Origin: Annulohypoxylon bovei var. microspora
Lineage: Eukaryota > Ascomycota > Sordariomycetes > Xylariales > Hypoxylaceae
Reading direction: 5' to 3'
Length of the DNA: 64,000 bases
Assembly (NCBI GenBank): GCA_022836615.1
Contig: MU405256.1
Location: 62,001-126,000 of the forward strand
Shown here piece after piece: positions 31,974-44,394 of this stretch (the first letter of the stretch is position 1; the number at the start of each line of letters is the position of its first letter). Under the pieces are notes generated by a model. The model ran no database searches. It was given only the letters and a program-made list of their open reading frames with translations, and was not told where the DNA came from. The position numbers were made by a program, and so were the translations under genes.

Positions 31974-34900
31974 GATATTCACTTTACTTGCTATGCTAAG
32001 AGTAGACATAGTATTCTAACTATGAACTAGCCTTTTCATATCATAAAATGGAAGAATTGTTACTCCCTTGTTGGCATCATACTCAACGCAAGGTAAGGTT
32101 GGGTACTTATTCCATTATACCGGGACTATCTAACGAACACTTCGTGGAATTATGCGGATATAAACTTTCCAGTCTACGCAAAATATCCTTTATAATAGGA
32201 CTATGGGTTGTGTTAGAGGTTTTCTCTACCTACTATCCCTCGCCCCCTTGGGAGGATAGCCTTAAGGTCTGGTCTAGAGACCCGGTAGGATGGGATCTCA
32301 GCCCTTAGGGGACCATGGGGGCTAGTCTTGGAACAGAGCCGACAAAAGGCACGCTGTGTATGTATACCGCGTTTCGTAGGCACAAGGGGTTAGAGCTCCT
32401 TGCGTAACAACATGGTTGTTTCTCCATCTGCTAGGCTCGCATCGTGACAGGTCGACGTATAAGAGTATGCGATTACTTGAGTAGGTAGTCATACTTCAGT
32501 ATATTTAATGAAGCTCCAGCTTAGGTATCGGAGTATAATACTTGCAACTCAACTACCTAGGAATATCGCTACATACACCTGGCAAGTTTATCGAAGTAGA
32601 GTTATTATGGTAGATAGGTATCTACTCTTAGTTTCGAATTAATTCAGCTTGTTGGAACTCATGCTTTCTATTAACCCTCTATTCATACATAGTCACTTGC
32701 TTTTTATAATAAGATCTTTGAAGTGGCGTCTGGAGTAACAGCTAGCTCTTGATCCTTCTGCTCATCTGGGCAATCGTTTAATGAAACATGGGACCTGGTC
32801 AACTACCGGCAGACTCGCTTGGACACCTGCCTACATACACCAAGTTGGGTGTTCCTTAGGATGCTCAGCACGGTAATAATTCATCTAAGCGCTAATAGAT
32901 ATTCGACATGACTGTAGATTCAAGCCTCTAGTATAAGATTAGCGATGATATGTTTCCTTTTTTAGTTTGACATACAGATGAAGCTTTTGATATTTATGGA
33001 TTAATGTAACTTGGAAGGTACGTACTATGCAAGACGCAGGGATCGGAGAACGGAGCGAGTGTTCCCGTATGCGGTACGTACATTGCATACCTAGGGGTTA
33101 TGTAAGTTAGATGGCTTCCCCACAAACAACATGCGATCCTACGCCAAATTGGTGACCTTTTTGATTGCGACCAGTCACCAACTAGTTGGATCGCTAGCTC
33201 TCACTCCCTGTTCTCTTTTTTCCTGTGAACACGAGCGGAAAGTCGTCACATACGCATATAGCGCATGTAGGTACTTCGTACATACAGGTTTACGTACGAC
33301 AAACCATTTAAATACGAATCTATGCAGAGGCCTACGTCGCCCCGAGGACCTGCGAACGCCTGCGATTGGGGAAATCCTCCCTAACCTCGATCGATATTTT
33401 TGCATCTATGGCTTATTGGGATAGGATATGCTTGGTCGCTTGTTCAAGTTGGTCAAGTTGGTCAAGTCGGCTTAATCTCTACAGTACATTTTCAGATACT
33501 GGGTCAAAGCTGCATATACCTAGATACCTCAATAGAACTAAACGCGTTTTCTGGGAGTGGATTCCATATTGAAATTACCGTAATACCAAGGCACATAGGA
33601 GGTACCTAGTTCATAGAACTTCAACTGGGGGCGTGATTGTTACTATCCGATGCATGCTTCCGATAGACAGCCTGCCTATTTTGTAAAGGACGGGACGCGG
33701 GAAAGAAAAGAATGCCCATGGGATTAAAAAACGCCTACAAAAAAAAAGAGAAGAAAGAAACAGAAGGGCGACGGTAGTGATATGATGAGGTGGCACCGGT
33801 GGCAGAGAGCTTGCAGAGCCGATGCAGTTGCAAGAAAAAAAAAAGAGCTCTAACCACTGCAGTTGATTAAATCCTCCGCCCAATTGGAGATTTTGACCAA
33901 TCAATAAGCTTGAACTTAGTGAGAACCCCTGTTCATAGGTCCCTGTAGTTAAGATCCTTAGCCACACACTGACACCCACGAGTGTCTAGAGAACTAGAGT
34001 GCAACGGGTATCCTTGTTTCACTTGGCCCTGGCGCATTAACAGAACCCAGTAGGAAAGTTAGTTGTAATCTGTTAGTGTAAAGTGGAGACACTTAATAGA
34101 GTTACTCAGGTACGGGTACAAAGATACAATGGTACACGAGCCCAAGCCCCTTTTGAAGCAAGATGGCCAGGGCCCCAAATTTGATTTTTTGATTGAGTTG
34201 AGAGGAGACTAGAAACAGGAGGTCGGGTCGCACACCATCAACCTCATTTTCCCACGTAAAGGTAAATTCTTCTTCCCGTTAATCTACAACCTCCTAATTT
34301 GGTAGATTGGTTCTTCGTTTTACCAACCATTCTTCCAATTCATCTTTTTTTCTTTTTACTGCAATCTTGACATTCTCTAGAACTTCACGAGATAACAGGT
34401 GCGCGCAGACTCGGGTTTCCCCTTCCAATACCTTTACTTTCTTTCGCTCGTTTCTTCGACAAACTGTTTGAAACGTCGCAAGACGTGAATCGACACGCGA
34501 CTCGAAGTCATCATTTTAGGTACGTGGACATTCAACTTTTGCACCGCGACTTCATCTACATGCACACATAAACAAATTACTCCTATTGGTTTCCTACCTC
34601 GGTAGCAACTCTTCCCTCGTAGCAACCTGATTTCTGTTGCTCTTCGCTCTTCGCTTCTCGCTCTCGTTGCGATAGCTCTCCTATCTTTTTTCTCTTCTCC
34701 TTTTCAGGAGCCATCTACATCTTCATCCTCATCTCCTCAAATACACCAACAATAGCAGCGTTGAATCTCGCAACTAACATTGTCACTTCTCTAGACTTGA
34801 CCTCGCGCTTTCCATTCACCATATCTCTTAAGTTCCGACATCTATTGACATATTCACTATGGGTAAGCGCTTTCTCCATCTTTACTGATGCAGCCACCCG

Positions 34901-35198
34901 TTTCATGGAGAGGAAAATTGCAAGAGTAGCCGATAATATGGAAGTCGGCACCTATCCGACCTGGAGTGTCTATCTCTATCCTAGTGGATGATCTCTCTGG
35001 ATCGATCACCTTTCCCATCCCATTAACATCAAACACTCTCGCCTACCGAACGTCCTCCCATTCGTTTTTTGGTTGATCTATCAATTCTTGGGCTTCACTT
35101 TTTTGGTTCTTTGGAATATTTGGCCATCGTTAGAAGCTGCCCCCTCTTCAAAAGCCAGAAAAAAATATCAGAAAACAAAAGAAACAACCATTCATAGA

Positions 35199-37009
35199 AT
35201 GCCGGCTTTTCTCAACCCCCACAGCAAGGCACGAGCTCGGAGTGTTCAACTGGACAACAATCACTTTATGGAGAACTTCACTGTGCCGCAGAGAGAGTCG
35301 ACCACGCCTCCAGTCCCTTCAGTGAGGTCTAGCAGTCTATTGGACCAGGAAAATCAGCCACCAGTTCGTCATTACCGGAGCATGCTGGTTGTCGATGCTC
35401 CGTCTCTTGGGCCTCACAAGCCCATTTCGTACGAAGAGCTCTACATAAACCCACCGCTCACCGGTATATCTCTTCGGACACGCTCTTGCAATTTTCTCTC
35501 TTACATGATCATGGCGTTGGATAACTCGAGCTAACATATAATAGCCGCAAACGGTTCGATAGCGTCGCCTGCGCCTACCGAAGGCAAGCCTACCTCACCT
35601 CCACCGTCGTCTCCGCCGAGTTCTGACCTCAAGCTCACAGCCCCGATCGCGGTGCCTTCTTCGGGCCCCATCGTCAATGACAGCAGGAACATTGTCCGAA
35701 GGAAGCTGACAGGCTATGTCGGTTTTGCTAACTTGCCAAACCAATGGCATCGCAAGAGCGTCCGCAAGGGATTTAACTTCAATGTCATGGTAGTTGGTAT
35801 GTATCAAACTTCCCATTTCTGACGATGTGATGGCTAATCTTGGTGAATTATAGGTGAATCTGGCTTGGGTAAATCTACACTGGTGAACACTCTGTTCAAC
35901 ACTTCGCTGTACCCGCCCAAGGACCGCAAGGGACCTAGCCTTGACATAATACCCAAGACCGTCTCTATCCAATCCATCAGCGCAGATATTGAGGAGGCTG
36001 GTGTTCGTCTACGTTTGACCGTTGTCGACACCCCGGGTTTCGGAGACTTTGTGAACAACGATGAGTCGTGGAGACCCATCATTGACAACATCGAACAGCG
36101 CTACGATGCCTACCTAGATGCCGAGAACAAGGTGAACCGCATGAACATCGTTGACAACCGTATCCACGCCTGTGTCTTCTTCATCCAACCCACTGGTCAC
36201 TCTCTGAAGCCTTTGGACATTGAGGTTATGCGTCGTCTGCACACCAAGGTCAACTTGATTCCCGTTATCGCTAAGTCGGATACTCTTACCGATGAAGAGA
36301 TTGTCAGTTTCAAGTCAAGAGTAAGTTTACCTATTACTTTGGTTGGTTACTATATCTAACCCCGTTGCAGATTCTAGCAGATATCAAGCACCACAGTATT
36401 CAGATCTTCGAGGGACCTCGATACGAATTGGACGATGAGGAGACCATCGCCGAGAACAACGAGATCATGTCCAAGGTGCCATTCGCCGTTGTTGGTGCTA
36501 ACAGTGAAGTCACCAACGCCGATGGACGCAAAGTCCGTGGCCGTCGTTACCCATGGGGTGTCATCGAGGTCGACAACGAGGAGCACTGCGACTTTGTCAA
36601 GCTGCGCCAGATGCTCATCCGAACTCACATGGAAGAGCTCAAGGAACACACCAACAACAGCCTCTATGAGAACTACCGTACTGATAAGCTCACCGCAATG
36701 GGTGTTGCTCAGGACCCCAGCGTCTTCAAGGAGGTTAACCCTGCCGTCAAGCAAGAGGAAGAGCGTGCCTTACACGAACAGAAGCTTGCCAAGATGGAGG
36801 CAGAGATGAAGATGGTGTTCCAGCAGAAGGTAGCCGAGAAGGAGAGCAAGCTGAAACAGAGCGAAGAAGAGTTGTATGCTCGTCATAGGGAGATGAAGGA
36901 ACAACTCGAACGACAACGGATGGAGCTCGAAGAGAAGAAGTCTAGAGTCGAAAGCGGAAGACCGATAGAGAAGGAGGGCAAGCGAAAGGGTTTCTCTCTG
37001 CGGAATTAA
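35199..37009 (+). CDS. Septin, Cdc3/AspB group
   Basis: Four exons: 35199-35463, 35545-35796, 35854-36320 and 36371-37009, giving 540 residues. Start is the ATG at 35199; the frame is open further upstream without ATG. A Ser/Pro-rich N-terminal extension (~150 residues) leads to the GTPase domain: G1 GESGLGKST (~173-181), G3 DTPGFGD (~231-237), G4 AKSD (~312-315), and the septin unique element around GRRYPWGVIEVDNEEHCDF (~386-403). A coiled coil follows (~460-525), ending in a basic tail. Septins polymerise with other septins into rods and filaments under the membrane at septa, branch points and hyphal tips. The N-terminal extension plus C-terminal coiled coil fits yeast Cdc3 and Aspergillus AspB; I infer this subgroup from resemblance, and the septin call itself is certain. 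Confidence 0.95.
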
Positions 37010-38703
37010 TCTCTTACGACTTCCTCTATTCTACGATCCACGCCAGAGCCTTCATGATGCCCATACAGTACCCGCCTACCGCGTTGCTTCACTTCACCAA
37101 TCTGTCTATTCAACTTCTCTTCTTTTAATTACTCATCAACTAATGCACCTCACGAGATACCTGTCCCTGGTGACAATTATCGAATGGGGCTCACCTAGTC
37201 GTGGTTAGTGGTACTAAAAAAGCCCTACTCAACAGCTACCATGCGAAGGACAAAAAGCTGTTTCCTGATAGGCGAAATTTCCAGATATCTGGGGTTGCTT
37301 TTCCGGCGTTCTTGAACATTACGGCGAGATATACTTGGTTCAGGATTTTGATGAACTGTATCCTATTCCACCGAGCATCTGCACATTAGGCCGCCTTATC
37401 ATGCATGGGGTAGGTATGGCATATGGCATATGGCGAATAGGTACAAGAGGCATCATCTATTATATCCCCTCCTCGTCTACTGGTCAGATGACCCGCGAAT
37501 ATCGAAAACCCAAATAGACAACATGGTTCTCGTCGCCTCTATCGGAGTGTCTGTCCTATCATTCATTTCCCTTCACGATCATATGTGCTTGCTTTTTTTC
37601 AGCTGTTACGACAAAATACCCGGAATTGAGACAGAAAGTCGATAGGCGGCTCGGTGTGTTCGTGGAGGATACGGAGGAGAATGTCAGAGCTGAATGCTCC
37701 CTGCAAAATTAGATGCCTGTATTTTAGGAGTAATGTTTCTGACTCGCAGGATGGGTGTCCACACGTGCCTCGTCGGCTAGTGCCATCCGGAGAGGAAGGA
37801 TCCCCCCCCTTCGACGTCCGCACACGCGTCTGGCCACGAACTTGGCTTGCTCTTGGTTTTCCTTGCGTCAACCCACAGTCCTGTGTTTTCCTTGTGTTTC
37901 TAGCCTCGATGTGTTTCTCAACTTAGGTCGCCTGAATTAAAAAGGATGATGTTTTTTCTTAGGAATCGAGTTTGCCGTTAATGAAGAAGTAAAGTGTGTT
38001 ATCTAAAGTGTTCTATGTATTGTGACTGTTGTGCTCTAGTCCCCTGTGATTTGCTTTTCTAATTCGAATAGCTTGCAAAATTGTAAACTGGAACTTTGTT
38101 GAAACCATCGGTATTTAACCTTGCAGTAGATATGTCTTGCTACTGATTCCTTGACTTTTCTATTGCCCACCGTTGGTTTTAGGTGTAGGTGTACGTATAA
38201 CCGGGCTTAACTTACCTCTCTGAGTGTTTTTATTGTCTATCTGCCGTATTCTTACTGGTCAAGTACGACTCTAAAGTGACCCGGCTCATCACACATCGGA
38301 ATACGGCGCTGGGTTACACGTGGAAACGACTTTAATCAAAGCGGTTGATTGTGATCATATACATCATATTGTACATGTTATCTCCATATAGATACCTACG
38401 TATGTACACAGAAGAATCTTGGCCCATCAGACTGCCCATTGAAGGCAGTACTGGGGCAAGTAGCCTCGCAGGCTATAACCACTAAGCAGCTTCTTAGGCG
38501 ATGTGCGCTTGTACGGTACAAAACGTCCCGAAGCCCTGCTCATAGCCCCGTAGCGTAGGTCGGCCTACGATATATTCGTTGTCTAGCTCGCGCCCTCCAA
38601 TCGAGGCAAGCCGGCCTACCCGAAAGCCATTCTCCCTACCATACCATAGCTCATAGCTCATGACCGTCCGTACGTGCAGATAAAGCCGTAGTCCTCCTCG
38701 GCT
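37010..38703. other. Convergent intergenic region
   Basis: 1.7 kb between the 3' ends of the septin and NAM9 genes. Short ORFs only (up to 90 codons), none protein-like. Confidence 0.55.
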
Positions 38704-40221
38704 CTACCTCCGCCTCAGGTACCAGTTAAAGGCCAGCTGGTTGACGTTCTCGGGGAAGGGGGTGGGGACCTCGGCGCGGCCGACCTTGGCGACGGGGTGG
38801 CGCAGGTAGACGGCGGCGCAGATGTTCTGGTTGACCTCGAGGTACTTGGGGATGAAGGCGAAGGGCGACATGAACTCGCGGGGGCGCCAGGGCGTCTTGT
38901 AGGGCTTGGAGGGGTCCCAGGGGTTCTCCTCCTCCTCGCGCATCTGCTCGGCCACGCGCTGCTCCAGCTTGCGCAGCTCGTGCTTGCTGAGGCTGGCGAG
39001 GCTGGCGTCCCCGAACAGCGAGGGGGCGGAGGAGGCGGGGCCGGACGGCGAGGGGGCCGGGCCGGAGGTCCCGCCCAGGGCGAGCCCCCCGACCTGCGCG
39101 GCCAGCTCCTCGGCGATCTGGGCCGGGGTCGCGTCGGGGCGCCCGGTCTGCGACACCATCCGCCGCATCTTGACGACGAAGCGCCGCAGCCGCTGCTTCT
39201 GCAGCGCGCCGACGTCTTGCTCCTTCAGGATGTCCTTGGCGCGCGACGCGAGCTCCAGGATGTACTCCCGCGTGGGCTTCAGGTCGACCGGGGCGGCCTC
39301 GGGCTTGTCGGTCGTGTCCGGGTCCTGCTCCGGCGCCTCTGCCTCTGCCTCCTTGGCTTCGGAAGCTTCTTCTTCTTCTCCTTCGGCGGGGGTCTCCGCT
39401 CCTTCGGTGGCTTTGGAGGCATTTACACTACTCTCGCCCACCCGGGGCTTCCTCTCCCTGTTCCTCCAGCGGACTTTGTTGCGGTCGTTTTTGGGGGCGC
39501 CGGTTGCGAGTAGGACGCGCTCGGGGTCGACTTGGAACATGTCGCCGGGGTTGAGACGGTAGGCGGGGTACGGCATCTGTTAGTTTGGTGTTTGTTTATT
39601 AGCAATGTTTAAATATGAATTTAGTAGGTATGCTAGGAATAACACGTACCACCTTGCCGTTGACCTTGACATTGCCGTGGACGCAGAACTGCCTCGCCTG
39701 CCTCGTACTACTCGCGAACATGGCTCTGAAGACGGCGATATCCAACCGTCGCTCCATGGGCGCGAAGGTCATCATCATGTAGGGGGTTGTACGAGGTCTG
39801 CCAACATTCAGCTCGTCCCAATTCGGCGGATCGTCCTTCCCGGATCCCCTGCCGGCGGCCAGTTCGGAACCGTCGTGCTCGGCCATGTACTTGGTGTCCA
39901 TGTCGACGACGCCCAGCAGGCGGCGGCTGAACATGCGCACCCACTTGCGCTCGACGACGTGCTCGCCGTGGTAGTTCCTCATCATGCCCTTCGCCCGCCA
40001 CTTCTGCTGGAAGAAGGTCCTGCTGTCGCCGCTGCCGACATGGGGGTCCATGAACCGCTGGATGTTGAAGAGGTTGTACTTGTTCCAGCTCTGCCGGAGT
40101 TTCTAGACGAAGGGCAAAAGACAGAAATGAATTAGTGCGTGCGAAAGCCAATTGGGGGGATCGATTCTCGTGCGAAATAACTCACCGGCCGCCTGAGGCC
40201 GTAAAACTTTCTAGGCTTCAT
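38704..40221 (-). CDS. NAM9: Mitochondrial small-subunit ribosomal protein uS4m
   Basis: Three exons: 40221-40186 (12 codons), 40102-39650 and 39576-38704, giving 453 residues. It begins MKPRKFYGLRRPKLRQSWNKYNLFN. The S4 RNA-binding domain spans about residues 128-175 (RRLDIAVFRAMFASSTRQAR then HGNVKVNGK) across intron 2. An acidic/Ala-Glu-rich insertion (GEEEEASEAKEAEAEAPEQD) and a C-terminal domain ending PFPENVNQLAFNWYLRRR follow, as in yeast Nam9. It is an early-assembling 16S-type rRNA-binding protein of the mitochondrial small subunit. Exon 3 is very GC-rich and yields long shadow ORFs on the other strand. The first exon is tiny, so automated calls often truncate this gene. Confidence 0.93.
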
Positions 40222-40991
40222 TCTAGGGGGGCTGCGGTTCCTAGTTCCGTATGCGAAATAGACTTCTCCGTTCGAGGTTTCGCAGACTTCGATCTTGAAC
40301 TTTGGTTGCACCCGCCAAAAAATTCTAGATAGATGATCACGTGTGGGGGATTGACCCACGGGTTTGATGATAGCTAAATTGAACGGTCCAAGCTTCTACG
40401 ATAAGATAGAACTAGCTTATCGATAGAACCCCTGAATTTCCGGGGTTCTAGATAGATACATCACTTCCGTACTCAATAAATGACATAAATGAAGACTTCA
40501 TTTCGCATTAGTTAAGCCAAATCATTCTTTTACCACATTGTATTTAGAAATTACATATAACTTGTTCATATCGCTAGCAGCTAATATTTTTACACAGAAA
40601 GGACTCGTGAAACTCTTCCACAATGTGTTCGTCCGTTTCCCCCGTGTACAGCATAACGATCGACAACTCTCTAACTCGACAGCTTGATAACTTGGCACGG
40701 GAATCGCCGACCCCGGCCGGATTTCCCTCCTGCTTTTTCCCGGATAAGCACCGGGTAACCACGGGTACTTCGTCGGGATGCGATGTGTCAGTATGAACGG
40801 TATGAGTATTACAGCGTTAAAGTTGTGGTCATTATCGTGCTCTTCGCGGACCACGTGATATACTCCTATTACCAGCTTCATTATGCTGTATATGTGTATT
40901 AAGAAAAGCACATTTCCCTTGGTAATCTTGTAAGCCGATTTTCGCTTGGCATTGGTATTTTATGAATTTCTTAATTCAACCCCAACCCCCT

Positions 40992-41028
40992 CTTATACGG
41001 ATGGAAAGTGGTTACAAATCCGTATAAG
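40992..41028. repeat. Hairpin with 11-bp perfect arms
   Basis: CTTATACGGAT and its exact reverse complement separated by 15 nt. Function unknown; it could be a decayed TIR relic. Confidence 0.6.
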
Positions 41029-41920
41029 CGGTTATAGCGCCAACTGCTAGGTATATCCGAAATAGTTAAAACATACAGCGTAGGTGTAGCATAGTTATTA
41101 TATTGACCGTGACACCATAGCCGATTCTCGATAGCTATCGCCGAAGAGTCGGACTAGTTATAGTAAACATCTTGATTTATAACTTGAGGATGGCTGGTTC
41201 CTAGATGCTGGATAGACGTAACTGACCAATCCGAGTCCGCTTTTCCTCTACTAATCTCATCAGCCGGTTTTTAATATGGCTTAACTCCGTCGCTCTCCAC
41301 GACCCGTAGTCATCTTTGGAGAGGAAATCCTTCACCGACCCTTGACCGACCTTCACAAGAATTAGTCACCCGTCAAAACTCTAGTCTTAGGTGATGCGGT
41401 TACGATATAGCCCGCCTTCGGTGCCGACTGCCGGCGTCGTATCCAGCCTCTCACCTATCCCGCTCGAAGCTGCGAATCCTTAGACCACCTGTATCCGGTT
41501 ACCCTGCTCGGGAGTTCCCAACAGAGACGAGATCGGAACGTCGCTAGCCTGCCTTGATTGGGCAATTCCAGATCACCTGCATCTAGCGGTCCTTCTTACC
41601 CTAGGTCCCACAGTCTGATCCCCCCCGGATAGGCCCGCCTATAGACACTGTTTGTTGAGCAATCGGGGCATGTCCCTCTCGTTTGTGATGGACGCAAAAG
41701 GTATAATAACTTATTATAAGTCCGACGCACCGTGCTGGGACAGTTCGCCTCTTGAGTCACACCCGTCTCACAGATATCTTAGACCGAAGACGCGAGGATA
41801 CGTAGCATATGAACGATCTTCGCGCCGTCGTTTGTGCTTCTTCGACCTTAATGCCGTCCAATGGGCAATTAACTCGCTCACTTATCTAGGGGGAAACTCG
41901 CTTTGACTTGGTTTGACTGA

Positions 41921-41927
41921 TATATAA
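41921..41927 (+). promoter_or_regulatory. TATA-like box of the DHA1 transporter gene
   Basis: TATATAA about 190 bp before the ATG at 42117, in otherwise mixed sequence. Position fits a core promoter with a leader of about 150 nt. Confidence 0.4.
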
Positions 41928-42116
41928 GTTGGAGTCACTGGGGCCTACTGAGTTTGGGGTCATCGTTGAAAAAAGACAATCGACAGACTGCAGCGATAAA
42001 AGCTAGAGAAAAAAGCTATTTAAATTCGCCAAACGATTCCGATTCAACCATTTTAGTAAAAATTCCTAAGGTTGTTAAAGCTGCCAGGGCGTATCGAACT
42101 CAAGAAGTGTGTGGTA

Positions 42117-43974
42117 ATGAAGGATTCAGAGATAGAGAAGGAGACGGAAGCACGCCATGGCTCGAGCACGGGTCCGAACGTAGCTGCGCGGGAGACCAGG
42201 ACAGAAGACGACGAAAAGCTAGAGAAATCCCCGTCGAACTCCAACAGCAACAGCAACAGCATTTCCGAAACCGCCAGCACCTACTCGTACCAGGAACGGC
42301 TCGACGTCCCCGAGCACTTGTCCTCGAGGGCCATCTCGCGGACCGTCTCCGAAGTGCGGGACGGGATCGAATCGCGGCGGGACCTCGACCTGGAGCCAGG
42401 GCAGTCCGAAGACAAGACGTCCGTCGCCGACGACCCGAACCTCGTGACCTGGGACGGGCCCGAGGACCCCGAGAACCCCAAGAACTGGTCTATTTCCAAG
42501 AAGTGGGGTGTCGTATTCATAGTATCCATCTTCACCCTCGTCTCGCCCGTCTCCTCGTCCATGGTGGCCCCCGGCCTCACGGCTATTGGCGAGGAATTGG
42601 ATATTCCTGAGGGGTGTAAGTCAAGAATCTACCCCTTCTAGCCTAGAAGAAAGATCCTAACATCATGCCACCCTTCTAGTCATGCGGAACATCGTGCTCT
42701 CGATCTTCGTGCTAGCTTACGCCCTTGGCCCCCTAGCGTAAGCACTCCCCCTATCCCCCCCCCATCTCCCCACCCTACTAACCCACCCTCGCAGCTGGGG
42801 CCCCCTCTCCGAGCTCTACGGCCGCGTGCCCGTCCTGCAGCTCTCGAACCTGGGGTACCTAGGCTTCAACCTGGGGTGCGGGTTCGCGCGGACGCGGGGG
42901 CAGCTGATCGCCTTCCGGTTCCTGTCGGGGCTAGGCGGGTCGGCGTCTCTGGCCATCGGCGGCGGCGTGCTGGGCGACCTGTTCGTCGCCGAGCAGCGGG
43001 GGCGCGCCATGTCCATGTACAGCCTGGCGCCGCTCCTCGGGCCGGCCGTCGGCCCCATCGCCGGCGCCTTCGTCACGCAGACCACGACGTGGCGGTGGGC
43101 GTTCTGGGCGACGTGCATCGCGGACGCCGCGATCCAGGGCGCGGGCCTGCTGTTCCTGCGCGAGACCTACGCGCCCGTGCTGCTGGACCGCAAGCGCCGC
43201 GTCCTAGCCGCCGAGACCGCGAGCCCCGACCTGCGCACGCCGTTCGACGAGGCCGGGCGCGGCGCCAGCGTGTGGAGCGCGCTCGGCACGGCCATGACGC
43301 GGCCCTTCCGGCTGCTCGCGACGCAGGTGATCGTGCAGTGCATCGCGCTGTACATGATGTACGTGTACGGGCTGATGTACCTGATGCTGGCCTCCTTCCC
43401 CACGCTCTTCACCTCCCCCGCGCCCGCGGGCTACGGGATGAGCGTGGGGATCGGGGGGCTGAACTACATCTCGCTGGGGCTCGGGTTCTTCCTGGGGGCG
43501 CAGGTGTGCGCGCCGCTGCAGGACCGCGTGTACCTGGCGCTGAAGCGGCGGTACGGCCGCGGCCGGCCCGAGTACCGCGTGCCGATGATGGTGCCGGGCA
43601 CCGTGCTGATCCCTCTGGGGCTGCTGGTGTACGGGTGGACGGCCGAGTACAAGACGCACTGGATCGGGCCGAATATCGGGGCCGTGCTGTTCGCCGCCGG
43701 CGCCATCATATGTTTCCAGTGCCTGCAGGGGTTTCTGGTCGATTCGTACCAACGGTACGCCGCCAGCGCGGTTGGAGCCGCGACCGTATTGCGGTCGTTG
43801 GCCGGATTCGCGTTCCCGCTTTTTGCCCCCTCGATGTACGACCGTCTGGGCTACGGATGGGGTAACACGCTTATGGCGCTGTTGGGCGTTGTGATAGGCT
43901 GGCCTGCTCCGATATTGCTATGGATATATGGAGAGAGGCTTAGGAAGAGGAGTCCGTTTGCTGCAGGAGATTAG
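42117..43974 (+). CDS. MFS drug:H+ antiporter DHA1, second copy of this type
   Basis: Three exons: 42117-42615, 42680-42737 and 42795-43974, giving 578 residues. ATG 42117 is the first in frame. A Ser/Asn-rich soluble N-terminus (including an NSNSNSNS run) leads to the family signature WDGPEDPENPKNWS. Helix 1 is GVVFIVSIFTLVSPVSSSMV, exon 2 encodes VLSIFVLAYALGPL, and exon 3 WGPLSELYGRVPVLQLSNLG and GPAVGPIAGAFVTQTTTWRW. A late YQRYAASAVGAATVLRSLAG motif precedes the last two helices. A 12-helix proton antiporter of the plasma membrane; substrate unknown. Same subfamily type as 28626-30443, but it has introns the other lacks, so this is not a recent tandem copy. Exon 3 is extremely GC-rich at wobble positions. 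Confidence 0.93.
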
Positions 43975-44394
43975 CTTGATTGTAGAGTAAGAGAGGAGGG
44001 GAAAAGGAGCATTGCGAAGCTGCTAATCTACAGATTTACATCAAGGAAACACATTGCGAGTGGCGCTAGTCAAGTTACGGGACGCATTTTATGATATCAC
44101 GTAGGCATTTAGACATACTAACATCATCCATGGATCCACTGCATCGGTAGCAATACATGGCAATTATAAAACAGACCATGAATTTTCCCCGCAAGGTATA
44201 TCTAGGTACCTAATGCCTATCTTGAGTGGCCGTAAACGCCGCGTGCAAACGCCGCCAAGCAATACTTTTTGCTGAACTCGACCTCTGAATGTGGTGCAAA
44301 ACGTGATGATGCCATGATGAAATAGTGCGCAGGAAAGATGAGAGTACATTGTGCGTAGTCCGTGTAGAGCATAACACTAATGAGCTTTTGTTGC
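43975..44394. other. Convergent intergenic region
   Basis: 420 bp between two convergent genes; nothing recognised. Confidence 0.5.

Larger units (their letters stand above)
31173..31981. repeat. 8-bp target-site duplication GATATTCA
   Basis: GATATTCA occurs at 31173-31180 and again at 31974-31981, exactly bordering the TIR element between them. An 8-bp duplication is the signature length of hAT transposons. Confidence 0.85.
30444..35198. other. 4.75-kb gene-free region
   Basis: The longest gene-free stretch here. It contains the nested TIR elements at 31181-31973 and a short 9-bp repeat (about 33443-33470). The last kilobase, with C/T-rich tracts (34250-35100), is probably the promoter and long leader of the septin gene. 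ORFs inside are short and have no recognisable family. Confidence 0.6.
40222..42116. other. Divergent intergenic region
   Basis: 1.9 kb between NAM9 and the second DHA1 transporter. It has an 11-bp hairpin (40992-41028) and a TATA-like box at 41921-41927. No supportable gene. Confidence 0.55.

Noticed and set aside
32048..32308. 86-codon ORF after the nested transposons
   Set aside because: No recognisable domain, surrounded by gene-free DNA; chance ORF is the simplest explanation.
38797..39562. Two overlapping plus-strand ORFs of 218-238 codons opposite NAM9 exon 3
   Set aside because: High GC content removes stop codons on the opposite strand; composition is low-complexity and the NAM9 frame is clearly coding.
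42876..43865. 329-codon Arg/Ala-rich ORF inside the second DHA1 gene
   Set aside because: Another GC-driven shadow frame of a real membrane-protein exon.
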